NCBI GenBank assembly: GCA_048380335.1
Contig: DBFCCI010000080.1
Location: 1 to 21,013, forward strand
DNA: 21,013 nt
DNA from: Lachnospira sp900551945
GTDB taxonomy: Bacteria; Bacillota; Clostridia; Lachnospirales; Lachnospiraceae
Reading direction: 5' to 3'
Both the position numbers and the translations under genes were made by a program. Positions 14,166 through 20,902 of the stretch are shown in pieces. The stretch's first letter is position 1, and every line of letters starts with the position of its first letter. The notes beneath the pieces are model-generated. The model was given only the letters and a program-made list of their open reading frames with translations, was not told the origin of the DNA and did not search any database.

Positions 14166-15815
14166 ATGGATAAGAAAAGAAATGGTTTTCAAGTCATGTT
14201 AGGACTTATAGGTATGATAAAACCAATGCTTGGAATAATGCTTCTTGCAATTATCATGGGTTGTATTGGTAATTTTATGGCAATATCCATTACAATTCTT
14301 GGCGGTTACGGACTTATGGGCGTAGCAGGGCTTTATGATAATATGGCAGTAGGAACGATTCTTGTACTTGCCGTTGTATTAGGCGTTATGCGAGGCCCTT
14401 TAAGATATGCGGAGCAGGCGTGCAATCACTACATTGCATTTAAACTTCTTGCAAGAATACGTCACATGGTATTTAAAGCACTTAGAAAGCTTGCACCGGC
14501 AAAACTTGAAGGTGAAAAAAAGGGTAATCTTGTATCAATTATAACAAGTGATATTGAGCTTTTAGAAGTGTTTTACGCACATACTATTTCACCAATAATG
14601 ATTGCTTTTATAGTATCACTTTTAATGAGTATATTTATTGGTATGAAAAGTGCAGTACTTGGAATTATTGCAGCCGTATTTTATGTAATCGTTGGTGTAG
14701 TAATACCGATTATTAATAGTAAGCTGGGTCAAGCTACAGGTCAAGAATATAGAAAAGAATTTGGTGAACTTAATACTACAGTTCTTGACAATCTTTATGG
14801 ACTTGAAGAAATACTTCAATACCAACAAAATGACAACCGTTTAAATGATATGAAAAAGAAAACAGAAAGTCTTGAAAAGCTTAATGAGTCTTTAAAGAAA
14901 AGTGAATCAAAGCAAAAAATAATAACAGACCTTGTAATATTATCAGCAGGACTTGTAATGCTTGGCTTAGCTTATATGCTTGAAAGCAAGGGTGCAATTA
15001 CGACAACTGATGTGGTAATTAGTGTTATAGCAATGATGAGTTCTTTTGGTCCAACCGCTGCGTTGTCAGCACTTTCTAACAATCTTCACCACACACTTGC
15101 AAGTGCTAATCGAGTTCTTAATCTTTTAGAAGAAGAACCTATAACTGATGAGATTGTAAATGGACAAGATTTTGTTAAGTCAGATATTAAGTGTGAAAAT
15201 ATAACATTTGCATATCCTAATTCTGATAAGGTTATTTTAAGTGATTTTAGTCATACTTTTAAGGAAAATGCAATTCATGGAATTTTAGGTAAGAGTGGTT
15301 GTGGTAAATCAACACTTCTTAAACTTCTTATGAGATTTTTTACAATTGATAAGGGTAGTATTGAGTATGGCAATAAAAATGTCAATGATATTAAGACTTC
15401 TTCATTAAGAAGTAATATAGCTTATGTAACTCAAGAAACATTTCTTTTTCAGGATACAATAGAAAATAACATAAAGGTTGCTAAGGAAAATGCTACAAGA
15501 GAAGAAGTACAACAGGCTTGTAAAAAAGCTTCTATACATAATTTTATAGAGTCATTACCTAATGGATATGACACAATGCTTGCTGAGCTTGGCGACTCTA
15601 TTTCGGGTGGTGAAAGACAAAGAATAGGTCTTGCAAGGGCATTTTTGCACAATGGAAATATTATTCTTCTCGATGAGCCTACAAGTAATATTGATAGTCT
15701 TAATGAAAGTGTAATACTTAATAGTATTAAAAATGAAAGCGAAGGAAAGACAATAATTCTCGTGTCACATAGACAGTCAACGATGGGAATAGCGGAGGAA
15801 GTGTTGGAATTTTAA
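14166..15815 (+). CDS. cydC: CydC-like ABC exporter half-transporter
   Basis: Partner of the preceding CydD-like subunit. The membrane domain shows the CydC pattern RGPLRYAEQACNHYIAFKLL (76-95), followed by ARIR and KLAPAKLEGEKKGNLVSIITSDIE. The ATPase domain is intact: Walker A GKSGCGKST (375-383), Q-loop VTQETFLF (421-428), signature ISGGERQR (479-486), Walker B IILLDEPT (499-506) and switch His535 in SHRQ. At 549 residues it is full length. The ATG at 14166 starts four bases after the cydD stop and follows GGGGTG. A further ATG at 14145 overlaps the end of cydD and lacks a good site. CydDC normally supports cytochrome bd assembly, but no cydAB is in the window. Confidence 0.85.
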   Translation: MDKKRNGFQVMLGLIGMIKPMLGIMLLAIIMGCIGNFMAISITILGGYGLMGVAGLYDNMAVGTILVLAVVLGVMRGPLRYAEQACNHYIAFKLLARIRHMVFKALRKLAPAKLEGEKKGNLVSIITSDIELLEVFYAHTISPIMIAFIVSLLMSIFIGMKSAVLGIIAAVFYVIVGVVIPIINSKLGQATGQEYRKEFGELNTTVLDNLYGLEEILQYQQNDNRLNDMKKKTESLEKLNESLKKSESKQKIITDLVILSAGLVMLGLAYMLESKGAITTTDVVISVIAMMSSFGPTAALSALSNNLHHTLASANRVLNLLEEEPITDEIVNGQDFVKSDIKCENITFAYPNSDKVILSDFSHTFKENAIHGILGKSGCGKSTLLKLLMRFFTIDKGSIEYGNKNVNDIKTSSLRSNIAYVTQETFLFQDTIENNIKVAKENATREEVQQACKKASIHNFIESLPNGYDTMLAELGDSISGGERQRIGLARAFLHNGNIILLDEPTSNIDSLNESVILNSIKNESEGKTIILVSHRQSTMGIAEEVLEF

Positions 15816-15841
15816 TATTTTAAAAGAGTTATGTTGTGAAA

Positions 15842-15996
15842 GATAGCAGTAGGATATAAACAAAAACACACCAATGAAAAAACAAACATCTATATTTGTA
15901 TGTAATCATCGAACAAAGGTGTTCGCTGTTGTCGTACAAATATAGATGTTTATTTTTTAAATGGTGCATTTCATTGTTTTATATCCTACTGCTATC
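15842..15996 (+). repeat. Family-A palindromic element, copy A2
   Basis: A 155-bp hairpin element between the convergent cydC and methionine synthase-like genes. The outer arms 15842-15863 and 15974-15996 (GATAGCAGTAGG to CCTACTGCTATC) pair with one bulge. The inner stem AAACATCTATATTTGTA (15884-15900) pairs perfectly over 17 bp with 15935-15951. The loop contains ATCATCGAACAAAGGTGTTCGC, shown here in two parts: ATCATCGAACA, then AAGGTGTTCGC, in which CGAACA can pair with TGTTCG. Its position means it could also end transcription from both sides. Confidence 0.85.
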
Positions 15997-16033
15997 TTAC
16001 TGTAGTTTTTAGGCTAAAAGCAAAATATTAAAA

Positions 16034-17143
16034 TTAGCACCAGACTTCGTTTGCAATTTCTTTTACTAGTTTTAATTTTGCCCATTGTTGGTCTTGTGTG
16101 AGTTTGTTTCCTATTTCGCAGGAAGCGAAACCGCATTGTGGGCTTAAGTAAAGGCGGTCGAGTGGAATGTATTTTGCGGCTTCGTGTATTCTTTTTATTA
16201 CTGTTTCTTTGTCTTCAAGTTCTGGACTTTTTGTTGTTATAAGACCGAGAACTACTTTTTTGTCGTCAGAAACTTTAGCAAGTGGAGCAAAGCCGCCTGA
16301 CCTTTCATCATCATATTCAAGGAAAAGTGCGTCAACATTTTCCTTAGCGAATACATAGTCGGCAACGCTGTCATAAGGGCCACTTGTAAAGAATGTAGAG
16401 TGATAGTTACCACGACAAATATGAGAAGTAATTACCATGTCATTTGGTCTATTTTCAAGAGCAAGGTTATTAACTTCTAAAAGTTGAGACTTAACAGCTT
16501 CTAAATCTAAACCGAGTGCCTGATATCTTTGTTTTGCTGAGTCACCAACAACAGCACCCCAAGTACAGTCGTCAAGCTGTAGATTGCGACAACCTGCGTT
16601 ATAGAACTGCTTTATTACATCTTGATAAGCAACACCAATATCGTGAATTAATTCTTCATTAGTTGCGTAATATTTTCTTGTAGTTTCAAGATTTTGTGGA
16701 ACAATCATTTGTTGGAACATCTGAGCAGGAGCAGGAATTGTGTATTTTGCAACAGTATTTTCATCTTCAAATTGTTTTAAAAACTTGAAATATTCAACAA
16801 ATGGGTGTGGCTTTGCCTTTACTTTTCCAGTAAGGAATGTATCTTCAAGAAGTGCAAGCTCTGCGTTAAATGCAACTCCACCGCCGTTTTGTTCATGTGC
16901 TACACCGTCAAATCCCCACATGAAATCAAGGTGCCAATAAGTACGCCTAAATTCTCCGTCTGTTATAATGTGAAAACCTAATTCCTTTTGTTTTGCAACA
17001 ACATCACATATAGCTTTATCTGTTATTTTATCTAATTCTTCTTTACTTAAATTTCCTAAATTATAAGCTTCTTTAGCATCTTTTAATTCTTGTGGTCTTA
17101 AAAAACTTCCTACAAAATCATATCTAAATGGTGTCTTAATCAT
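16034..17143 (-). CDS. Cobalamin-independent methionine synthase C-domain protein (YxjG/YxjH-like)
   Basis: A single-domain relative of MetE that transfers a methyl group to homocysteine or a related thiol using a zinc-bound thiolate. The predicted zinc ligands are all present: H241 and C243 in SHICRGN, E276 in FLEYDDE and C337 in SPQCGFAS. The N-terminal FVGSFLRPQEL, FHIITDGEFRR and LQLDDCTW segments are typical of the YxjG/YxjH group. At 369 residues it lacks the N-terminal half of classical MetE, which is normal for this group. The methyl donor is unknown. GGAGG lies eight bases before the ATG. Upstream lie two palindromes and, co-oriented, a gene for an MtaR-like LysR regulator, pointing to methionine-linked control. 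Confidence 0.9.
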   Translation of the reverse strand: MIKTPFRYDFVGSFLRPQELKDAKEAYNLGNLSKEELDKITDKAICDVVAKQKELGFHIITDGEFRRTYWHLDFMWGFDGVAHEQNGGGVAFNAELALLEDTFLTGKVKAKPHPFVEYFKFLKQFEDENTVAKYTIPAPAQMFQQMIVPQNLETTRKYYATNEELIHDIGVAYQDVIKQFYNAGCRNLQLDDCTWGAVVGDSAKQRYQALGLDLEAVKSQLLEVNNLALENRPNDMVITSHICRGNYHSTFFTSGPYDSVADYVFAKENVDALFLEYDDERSGGFAPLAKVSDDKKVVLGLITTKSPELEDKETVIKRIHEAAKYIPLDRLYLSPQCGFASCEIGNKLTQDQQWAKLKLVKEIANEVWC

Positions 17144-17184
17144 TTTTATATCCTCCGCTTTGTTATATTAACCTGTTTGGTATG

Positions 17185-17199
17185 GTGATACTCTATCAC
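17185..17199 (-). promoter_or_regulatory. Candidate LysR operator (T-N11-A dyad) upstream of the methionine gene
   Basis: GTGATA-CTC-TATCAC is a perfect 6-bp dyad and satisfies the LysR T-N11-A rule (T17186 to A17198). It lies 42-56 nt upstream of the start codon of the methionine synthase-like gene. Its TGATA/TATCA half-sites resemble, from memory, those described for CmbR-type regulators, although with a shorter spacer. Confidence 0.55.
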
Positions 17200-17237
17200 A
17201 ATATTTGTAATACGAAAAATACAAAAAAGTTTAGGTT

Positions 17238-17260
17238 ATCCATAGTCTTAAACTATGGAT
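17238..17260 (-). promoter_or_regulatory. Palindrome resembling the MetR/MtaR 'Met-box', overlapping the lysR stop
   Basis: ATCCATAGT and ACTATGGAT are 9-bp inverted arms around CTTAA. The core ATAGTCTTAAACTAT differs at one position from the ATAGTTTSAAACTAT box that I recall for streptococcal MetR/MtaR. The lysR stop codon (17253-17255) lies within it. It could instead be a weak terminator for lysR, because T6 follows 11 nt later on the minus strand. Confidence 0.5.
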
Positions 17261-18155
17261 AGAGTACTTGTTTTACAGCTTGAATGTAGGAGGTGGCATA
17301 TCTAGTAAGCATAACATTTTTATGTTTGATTAATCCAATCTTCATATAACAGTCAGTTTGTAGTGGTTTTGCAATAATATTTTCACCGTTTAACTTTTGG
17401 TCAATAATTCCTGAACTTACAGTAAAGCCGTTAAGTCCTATTACAAGATTAAAGAGAGTTGCTCTATCACGCACTTGTATGTTTTTGGGAAAGTCGAGAA
17501 CACTTAAAAATTCTTCAGAAAAATAAAAAGAATTGCGTTCACCTTGTTCAAATGTAAGATAAGGATATTGTTGTAAATCGTTAATAGTAACAATGTCTTT
17601 ATCAGCAAGTGGGTGTTGTTTGCAAATAAAGACGTGAGGTTTTGCAATAAATAATTCTTCAAATATAAGATTGTTCTTTTTTATAAGTTTTGATAGCACT
17701 TCTTCGTTATGGTCTGACAAGTATAAAATACCTAGTTCACTTTTTCCATGAGCAACATCGTCAATGATTTCACCGGTCTGAGTTTCTCTTAAGATAAAAT
17801 CATATTGATTAGCATCATATTGTTTTACTACATCGACAAAAGCATTGACAGCAAAGGAGTAGTGCTGACACGATACACAGAACTTAGGAGCTTTATTGTT
17901 GGCATTGCCAAAATGTTGTTTCATTATGTCAGCTTGTTCTAATAACATTCTAGCATAGGATAGAAGTTCTTCACCGTCTTTTGTAAGCACAACACCTTTT
18001 TTGTATCTAACAAAAGCTGTTATATTCATTTCATTTTCAAGAGTGTGAATAGCATTACTAAGGCTAGGTTGTGATATAAATAATTTTTCTGCTGCCTGTG
18101 TAATATTGCCACATTCAGCGACAGTAATAAAGTAATTTAATTGTTGTAAAGTCAT
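17253..18155 (-). CDS. LysR-type regulator, MtaR/MetR/CmbR-like
   Basis: The N-terminal winged helix-turn-helix spans about 1-60 (LNYFITVAECGNITQAAEKLFISQPSLSNAI, given here only as the start LNYFITVAECG and end QPSLSNAI). The effector domain has segments I associate with streptococcal MtaR/CmbR: CVSCQHYSFAVNAFVD, LRETQTGEIIDDV, FEQGERNSFYFSEEFLS and RDRATLFNLVIGLNGFTVSSGI. Such regulators control methionine and cysteine genes in response to homocysteine or O-acetylserine. I chose the ATG at 18153-18155 because GGAGG lies just upstream, rather than an upstream in-frame ATG at 18242, which would add 29 unrelated residues. It gives 300 residues. The probable target is the methionine synthase-like gene 109 nt downstream on the same strand. 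Confidence 0.9.
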   Translation of the reverse strand: MTLQQLNYFITVAECGNITQAAEKLFISQPSLSNAIHTLENEMNITAFVRYKKGVVLTKDGEELLSYARMLLEQADIMKQHFGNANNKAPKFCVSCQHYSFAVNAFVDVVKQYDANQYDFILRETQTGEIIDDVAHGKSELGILYLSDHNEEVLSKLIKKNNLIFEELFIAKPHVFICKQHPLADKDIVTINDLQQYPYLTFEQGERNSFYFSEEFLSVLDFPKNIQVRDRATLFNLVIGLNGFTVSSGIIDQKLNGENIIAKPLQTDCYMKIGLIKHKNVMLTRYATSYIQAVKQVLYP

Positions 18156-18216
18156 AGTGCCTCCAAGAGTGTATATTGTTCTTAAATTTTTGTATTTTAC
18201 ACTTTTGGGTATTAAA

Positions 18217-18365
18217 GATATCATTAGTATATAAACACACACACCAGTAAAAGTACAGCCAGCGCAATTTGTATGCCATCATCGAACAAAGATGTTTGCT
18301 GTTGTCATACAAATTGTGCTGACAGTTCTTTTAATGGTGCATTTAGTTTATATACTAATGCTATC
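18217..18365 (+). repeat. Family-A palindromic element, copy A3
   Basis: A 149-bp hairpin element. The outer arms 18217-18236 and 18346-18365 (GATATCATTAGT to ACTAATGCTATC) pair over 20 positions with one mismatch. The inner stem AGCGCAATTTGTATG (18261-18275) pairs with CATACAAATTGTGCT (18306-18320) with one G.T pair. The loop CATCATCGAACAAAGATG, followed by TTTGCTGTTGT, matches that of A2. The element ends about 60 nt upstream of the lysR start and on the opposite strand, so it may affect the lysR promoter. The rest of the 336-nt gene-free stretch 18156-18491 is AT-rich and shows nothing further. Confidence 0.85.
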
Positions 18366-18491
18366 TTACGCAAGGTTTTTTTAATGCAAAATACGAAAAT
18401 TTAAGATATGTTTTTTAGTTGGTTTGAATTTATTTTTTAAATAAGAAGATTAATATTTCTAAACGAAAAACTAAATATTTTAGCAAGTGCA

Positions 18492-18980
18492 TTAAATATA
18501 CTTGTTTATAATAGTGTATGCTTCATATAGTTGTTCATACGATGTACGGCAATTGGCAGGGCTGGTTGATGGAAGTTCGATAATTTCTATTCCTGTAGTT
18601 TTAAGGCAGTATTTATTATATAAACTTTCAGCTTTTTTTCCAGTTGCAAATATAGCTGTTACATTAGAATTGTCTAAAATGTAATTAATATCATTAGCAA
18701 CAGGATTTTTAATACTGCTATCGTCAGCACCATTAATATCACAACTTTTCAAAACGTCCCACAGTGCAATTTTATTTTTTATAAGAAAATCAATTTTTTC
18801 TTGTATAGTAGTAGGAATGACTTCTTTTCTAACATCAGCTACAACTTTCCAAAAGCGATTGCGTGGATGACCATAGTAAAAACCAACCTCCCTAGATTTA
18901 GGTGACGGCATAGTGCCAAGCATTAAAATTTTAGAATTTTCATCAAATATAGGCTCAAACTGGTGTATAACTCTTTCCAT
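18492..18980 (-). CDS. DNA-deoxyinosine glycosylase-like protein (uracil-DNA glycosylase superfamily)
   Basis: A small base-excision repair enzyme predicted to remove deaminated bases (hypoxanthine or uracil) from DNA. Superfamily motif 1 is LGTMPSPKSREVGFYYGHPRNRFW (segments LGTMPSP at 21-27 and YYGHPRNRFW at 35-44) and contains the likely catalytic Asn41. IALWDVLKSC (71-80) and the C-terminal LPSTSPAN (136-143) match the HDG/family 6 pattern. At 162 residues it is normal for that family. The ATG has GGAG eight bases upstream. It stands alone on the minus strand between copy A3 and the ilvC region. Substrate preference is inferred from the family. Confidence 0.88.
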   Translation of the reverse strand: MERVIHQFEPIFDENSKILMLGTMPSPKSREVGFYYGHPRNRFWKVVADVRKEVIPTTIQEKIDFLIKNKIALWDVLKSCDINGADDSSIKNPVANDINYILDNSNVTAIFATGKKAESLYNKYCLKTTGIEIIELPSTSPANCRTSYEQLYEAYTIINKYI

Positions 18981-19136
18981 AAATAATCTCCATTCTGTAG
19001 TAAGTATATTTTATTTAGTTTAATAATTAACTAATAACAATTTAACATTTTTAGTGATTTTTTAAAATGGTTTTTCTTTTTTAATTATAACATACATCCA
19101 TCAACTAAAAGTGGATAAAAAAAATCAAAAGGTTGA

Positions 19137-19165
19137 TAGCCAGTATAAAGATAGTGTTATATAAT
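19137..19165 (+). promoter_or_regulatory. Candidate promoter of ilvC
   Basis: A perfect TATAAT lies at 19160-19165. TAGCCA at 19137-19142 is the best -35 at 17 nt. TTGATA at 19133-19138 would give a 21-nt spacer. Transcription would begin near 19172, leaving a leader of about 35 nt with AGGAGG at 19191-19196, too short for a T-box attenuator. Confidence 0.55.
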
Positions 19166-19205
19166 AAACTCAATGAAAGAAATGCTTTGTAGGAGGAATT
19201 TAGAA

Positions 19206-20231
19206 ATGGCAGAAGCAAGAATTTTTTATCAACAGGATTGTAACGTATCATTATTAGAAGGAAAGACAATCGCAATCATTGGTTATGGTAGCCAGGGACA
19301 TGCACATGCTCTTAATCTTAAAGAATCAGGATGCAACGTAATCGTTGGTCTTTATGAAGGTTCTAAGTCATGGAAGAGAGCAGAAGAACAGGGCTTTAAA
19401 GTATATACAGCAGCAGAAGCAGCAAAGCAGGCAGATATCATCATGATACTTATCAACGATGAATTACAGGCTAAGTTATATAAAGAATCAATTGAACCAA
19501 ACCTTGAACCAGGTAATATGTTAATGTTTGCTCATGGTTTCAACATTCACTTTGGTCTTATCAAAGCACCAAAGGGAGTAGATGTAACAATGATAGCACC
19601 TAAAGCTCCAGGTCATACAGTAAGAAGTGAATATCAGGCAGGAAAAGGAACACCTTGTCTTGTAGCTGTAGAACAAGATGAAACAGGTAAGGCACTTGAT
19701 ATGGCACTTGCTTATGGTGCTGGTATCGGTGGAGCAAGAGCTGGTATTCTTGAAACAACATTCAGAACAGAAACAGAAACAGACCTCTTTGGTGAGCAGG
19801 CAGTACTTTGTGGTGGTGTATGCGCTCTTATGCAGGCTGGTTTTGAAACACTTTGCGAAGCTGGTTACGACCCAAGAAATGCTTACTTTGAATGTATCCA
19901 TGAAATGAAGCTTATCGTAGACTTAATTTATCAGTCAGGTTTCGCAGGAATGAGATATTCTATTTCAAACACAGCAGAATATGGTGATTATGTAACAGGA
20001 CCTAAGATTGTTACAGCAGAAACAAAGAAAGCTATGAAGAAAATCCTTTCAGATATTCAGGACGGTACATTTGCTAAGGAATTCTTACTTGATATGTCAG
20101 AAGCAGGCGGACAGGTTCACTTCAAGGCTATGAGAAAGTTAGCTTCAGAACACCCATCAGAAGCAGTCGGTGAAGAAATCAGAAAGCTTTATAGCTGGAA
20201 TGACGAATCAAGCAAGTTCATCAACAACTAA
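19206..20231 (+). CDS. ilvC: Ketol-acid reductoisomerase (class I)
   Basis: Catalyses the Mg2+-dependent isomeroreduction of acetolactate or acetohydroxybutyrate in branched-chain amino acid synthesis. The N-terminal dinucleotide motif is GYGSQG at 27-32. Catalytic residues are visible as H110 (FAHGF), D193 and E197 (TDLFGEQ), E229 and E233 (FECIHEM) and S254 (ISNTAEYG). At 341 residues it is the short class I form. The cofactor-specificity loop reads VGLYEGSKSWKRAEE, with Tyr where many NADPH enzymes have Arg. I chose the ATG at 19206 because AGGAGG lies nine bases upstream. An ATG at 19173 has no site and adds 11 foreign residues. It is a single gene with its own promoter and terminator. 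No ilvB, ilvN or ilvD is nearby. Confidence 0.96.
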   Translation: MAEARIFYQQDCNVSLLEGKTIAIIGYGSQGHAHALNLKESGCNVIVGLYEGSKSWKRAEEQGFKVYTAAEAAKQADIIMILINDELQAKLYKESIEPNLEPGNMLMFAHGFNIHFGLIKAPKGVDVTMIAPKAPGHTVRSEYQAGKGTPCLVAVEQDETGKALDMALAYGAGIGGARAGILETTFRTETETDLFGEQAVLCGGVCALMQAGFETLCEAGYDPRNAYFECIHEMKLIVDLIYQSGFAGMRYSISNTAEYGDYVTGPKIVTAETKKAMKKILSDIQDGTFAKEFLLDMSEAGGQVHFKAMRKLASEHPSEAVGEEIRKLYSWNDESSKFINN

Positions 20232-20273
20232 TAAATAATTAACTTAAAAAGCATATTTATATAATACATAAAA

Positions 20274-20347
20274 TTGTCGTATTAAGAAATTAATCAATAT
20301 ATAGTATTGATATATATTGTGAGGTTTACTTAATGCGACAGTTTTTT
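20274..20347 (+). terminator. Branched terminator after ilvC
   Basis: TTGTCGTATTAAG at 20274-20286 pairs with CTTAATGCGACAG at 20329-20341 (13 bp, two G.T pairs) and is followed by TTTTTT. Within the loop ATCAATA and TATTGAT form a second hairpin. Confidence 0.75.
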
Positions 20348-20400
20348 GTTGCAATTAAATAGGCTCTTTGTCAAGAGTGGGGGTAAAAATCCCATATTAG

Positions 20401-20426
20401 AAAACTGGTGCGTGAGCATCAGTTTT
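20401..20426. terminator. Hairpin between the IS end and the transposase remnant
   Basis: AAAACTGGTGC pairs with GCATCAGTTTT (11 bp, one G.T pair) around a GTGA tetraloop, with T-rich sequence on both sides. It probably acts as a bidirectional terminator shielding the IS and ilvC from each other. Confidence 0.55.
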
Positions 20427-20436
20427 ATTTGTATAA

Positions 20437-20902
20437 TTAAGTCATTGATAAAAGTATTCTATTTCTAAAATTCTCAAAATTGCGAAAGCCGTAACCATTT
20501 CTTTTAATAACTTTAATCTTATTATTACTGCCTTCTGTAAAACCATTTGAATAAGGACAGTCAAAGGCATTTAAGATATATTTACTCCAGTTTCCAAGCA
20601 TTGTTAATGTTGATTTCCTTTAAATTCATCAATGGATAAAACAGAAGGAAGATGATTAGGTTTCGGAAAGGATACATCTTTCATTTTGCGAAAAACAGAA
20701 ATTTTCCTTGAATAGGAGCGTCTTTAATAATAGAATGACGATAATCGTGAACTTTATTAGTGACAGAGTTACAAAAAGGGCAAGAAACATTTCTGCGTTG
20801 CAGATGAAAGTGTAAATGTATATCAGTTGATGAAGATTTAATATTATCAACAATTAGGTCTTTAATTTCTAATAGATTTGATGTAAAATTAGTATTAGGC
20901 AT
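20437..20902 (-). pseudogene. ISL3-family transposase remnant with two deletions
   Basis: The first 73 codons (from the ATG at 20900-20902, with AAGGAGA upstream) give the N-terminus with the zinc-finger pair CPFCNS and DAPIQGKFLFF, then a stop. A second frame continues with VSFPKPNHLPSVLSIDEFKGN, the segment holding the first catalytic Asp of the DDE domain, and then stops. A third piece, LGNWSKYILNAFDCPYSNGF then TEGSNNKIKVIKRNGYGFRN, ends at the stop 20437-20439 and is the ISL3 C-terminus. The region between residues about 70 and 150 and most of the catalytic core are missing. It cannot make an active transposase. Confidence 0.85.

Noticed and set aside
15842..15996. Family-A copy A2 as an ordinary bidirectional terminator
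   Set aside because: The same element occurs upstream of lysR and in a divergent gap, and it is far longer than a terminator with no final T-run. It may still stop transcription incidentally.
17185..17201. CRP/FNR-type site (TGTGA ... TCAC) upstream of the methionine gene
   Set aside because: The half-sites are separated by seven rather than six bases and the outer positions do not match. The T-N11-A LysR reading fits better beside a LysR gene.
17144..17252. S-box (SAM) riboswitch upstream of the methionine synthase-like gene
   Set aside because: The gap is only 109 nt and lacks the S-box core stems. Two protein-operator-like dyads explain it better.
18981..19205. T-box or other leader attenuator in front of ilvC
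   Set aside because: The best promoter leaves about 35 nt of leader, and no T-box sequence or specifier stem is visible.
19521..19901. 126-codon minus-strand open frame within ilvC
   Set aside because: It is antisense to a strongly supported gene, Cys/Ser/Thr-rich from reversed codons, and without a start signal.
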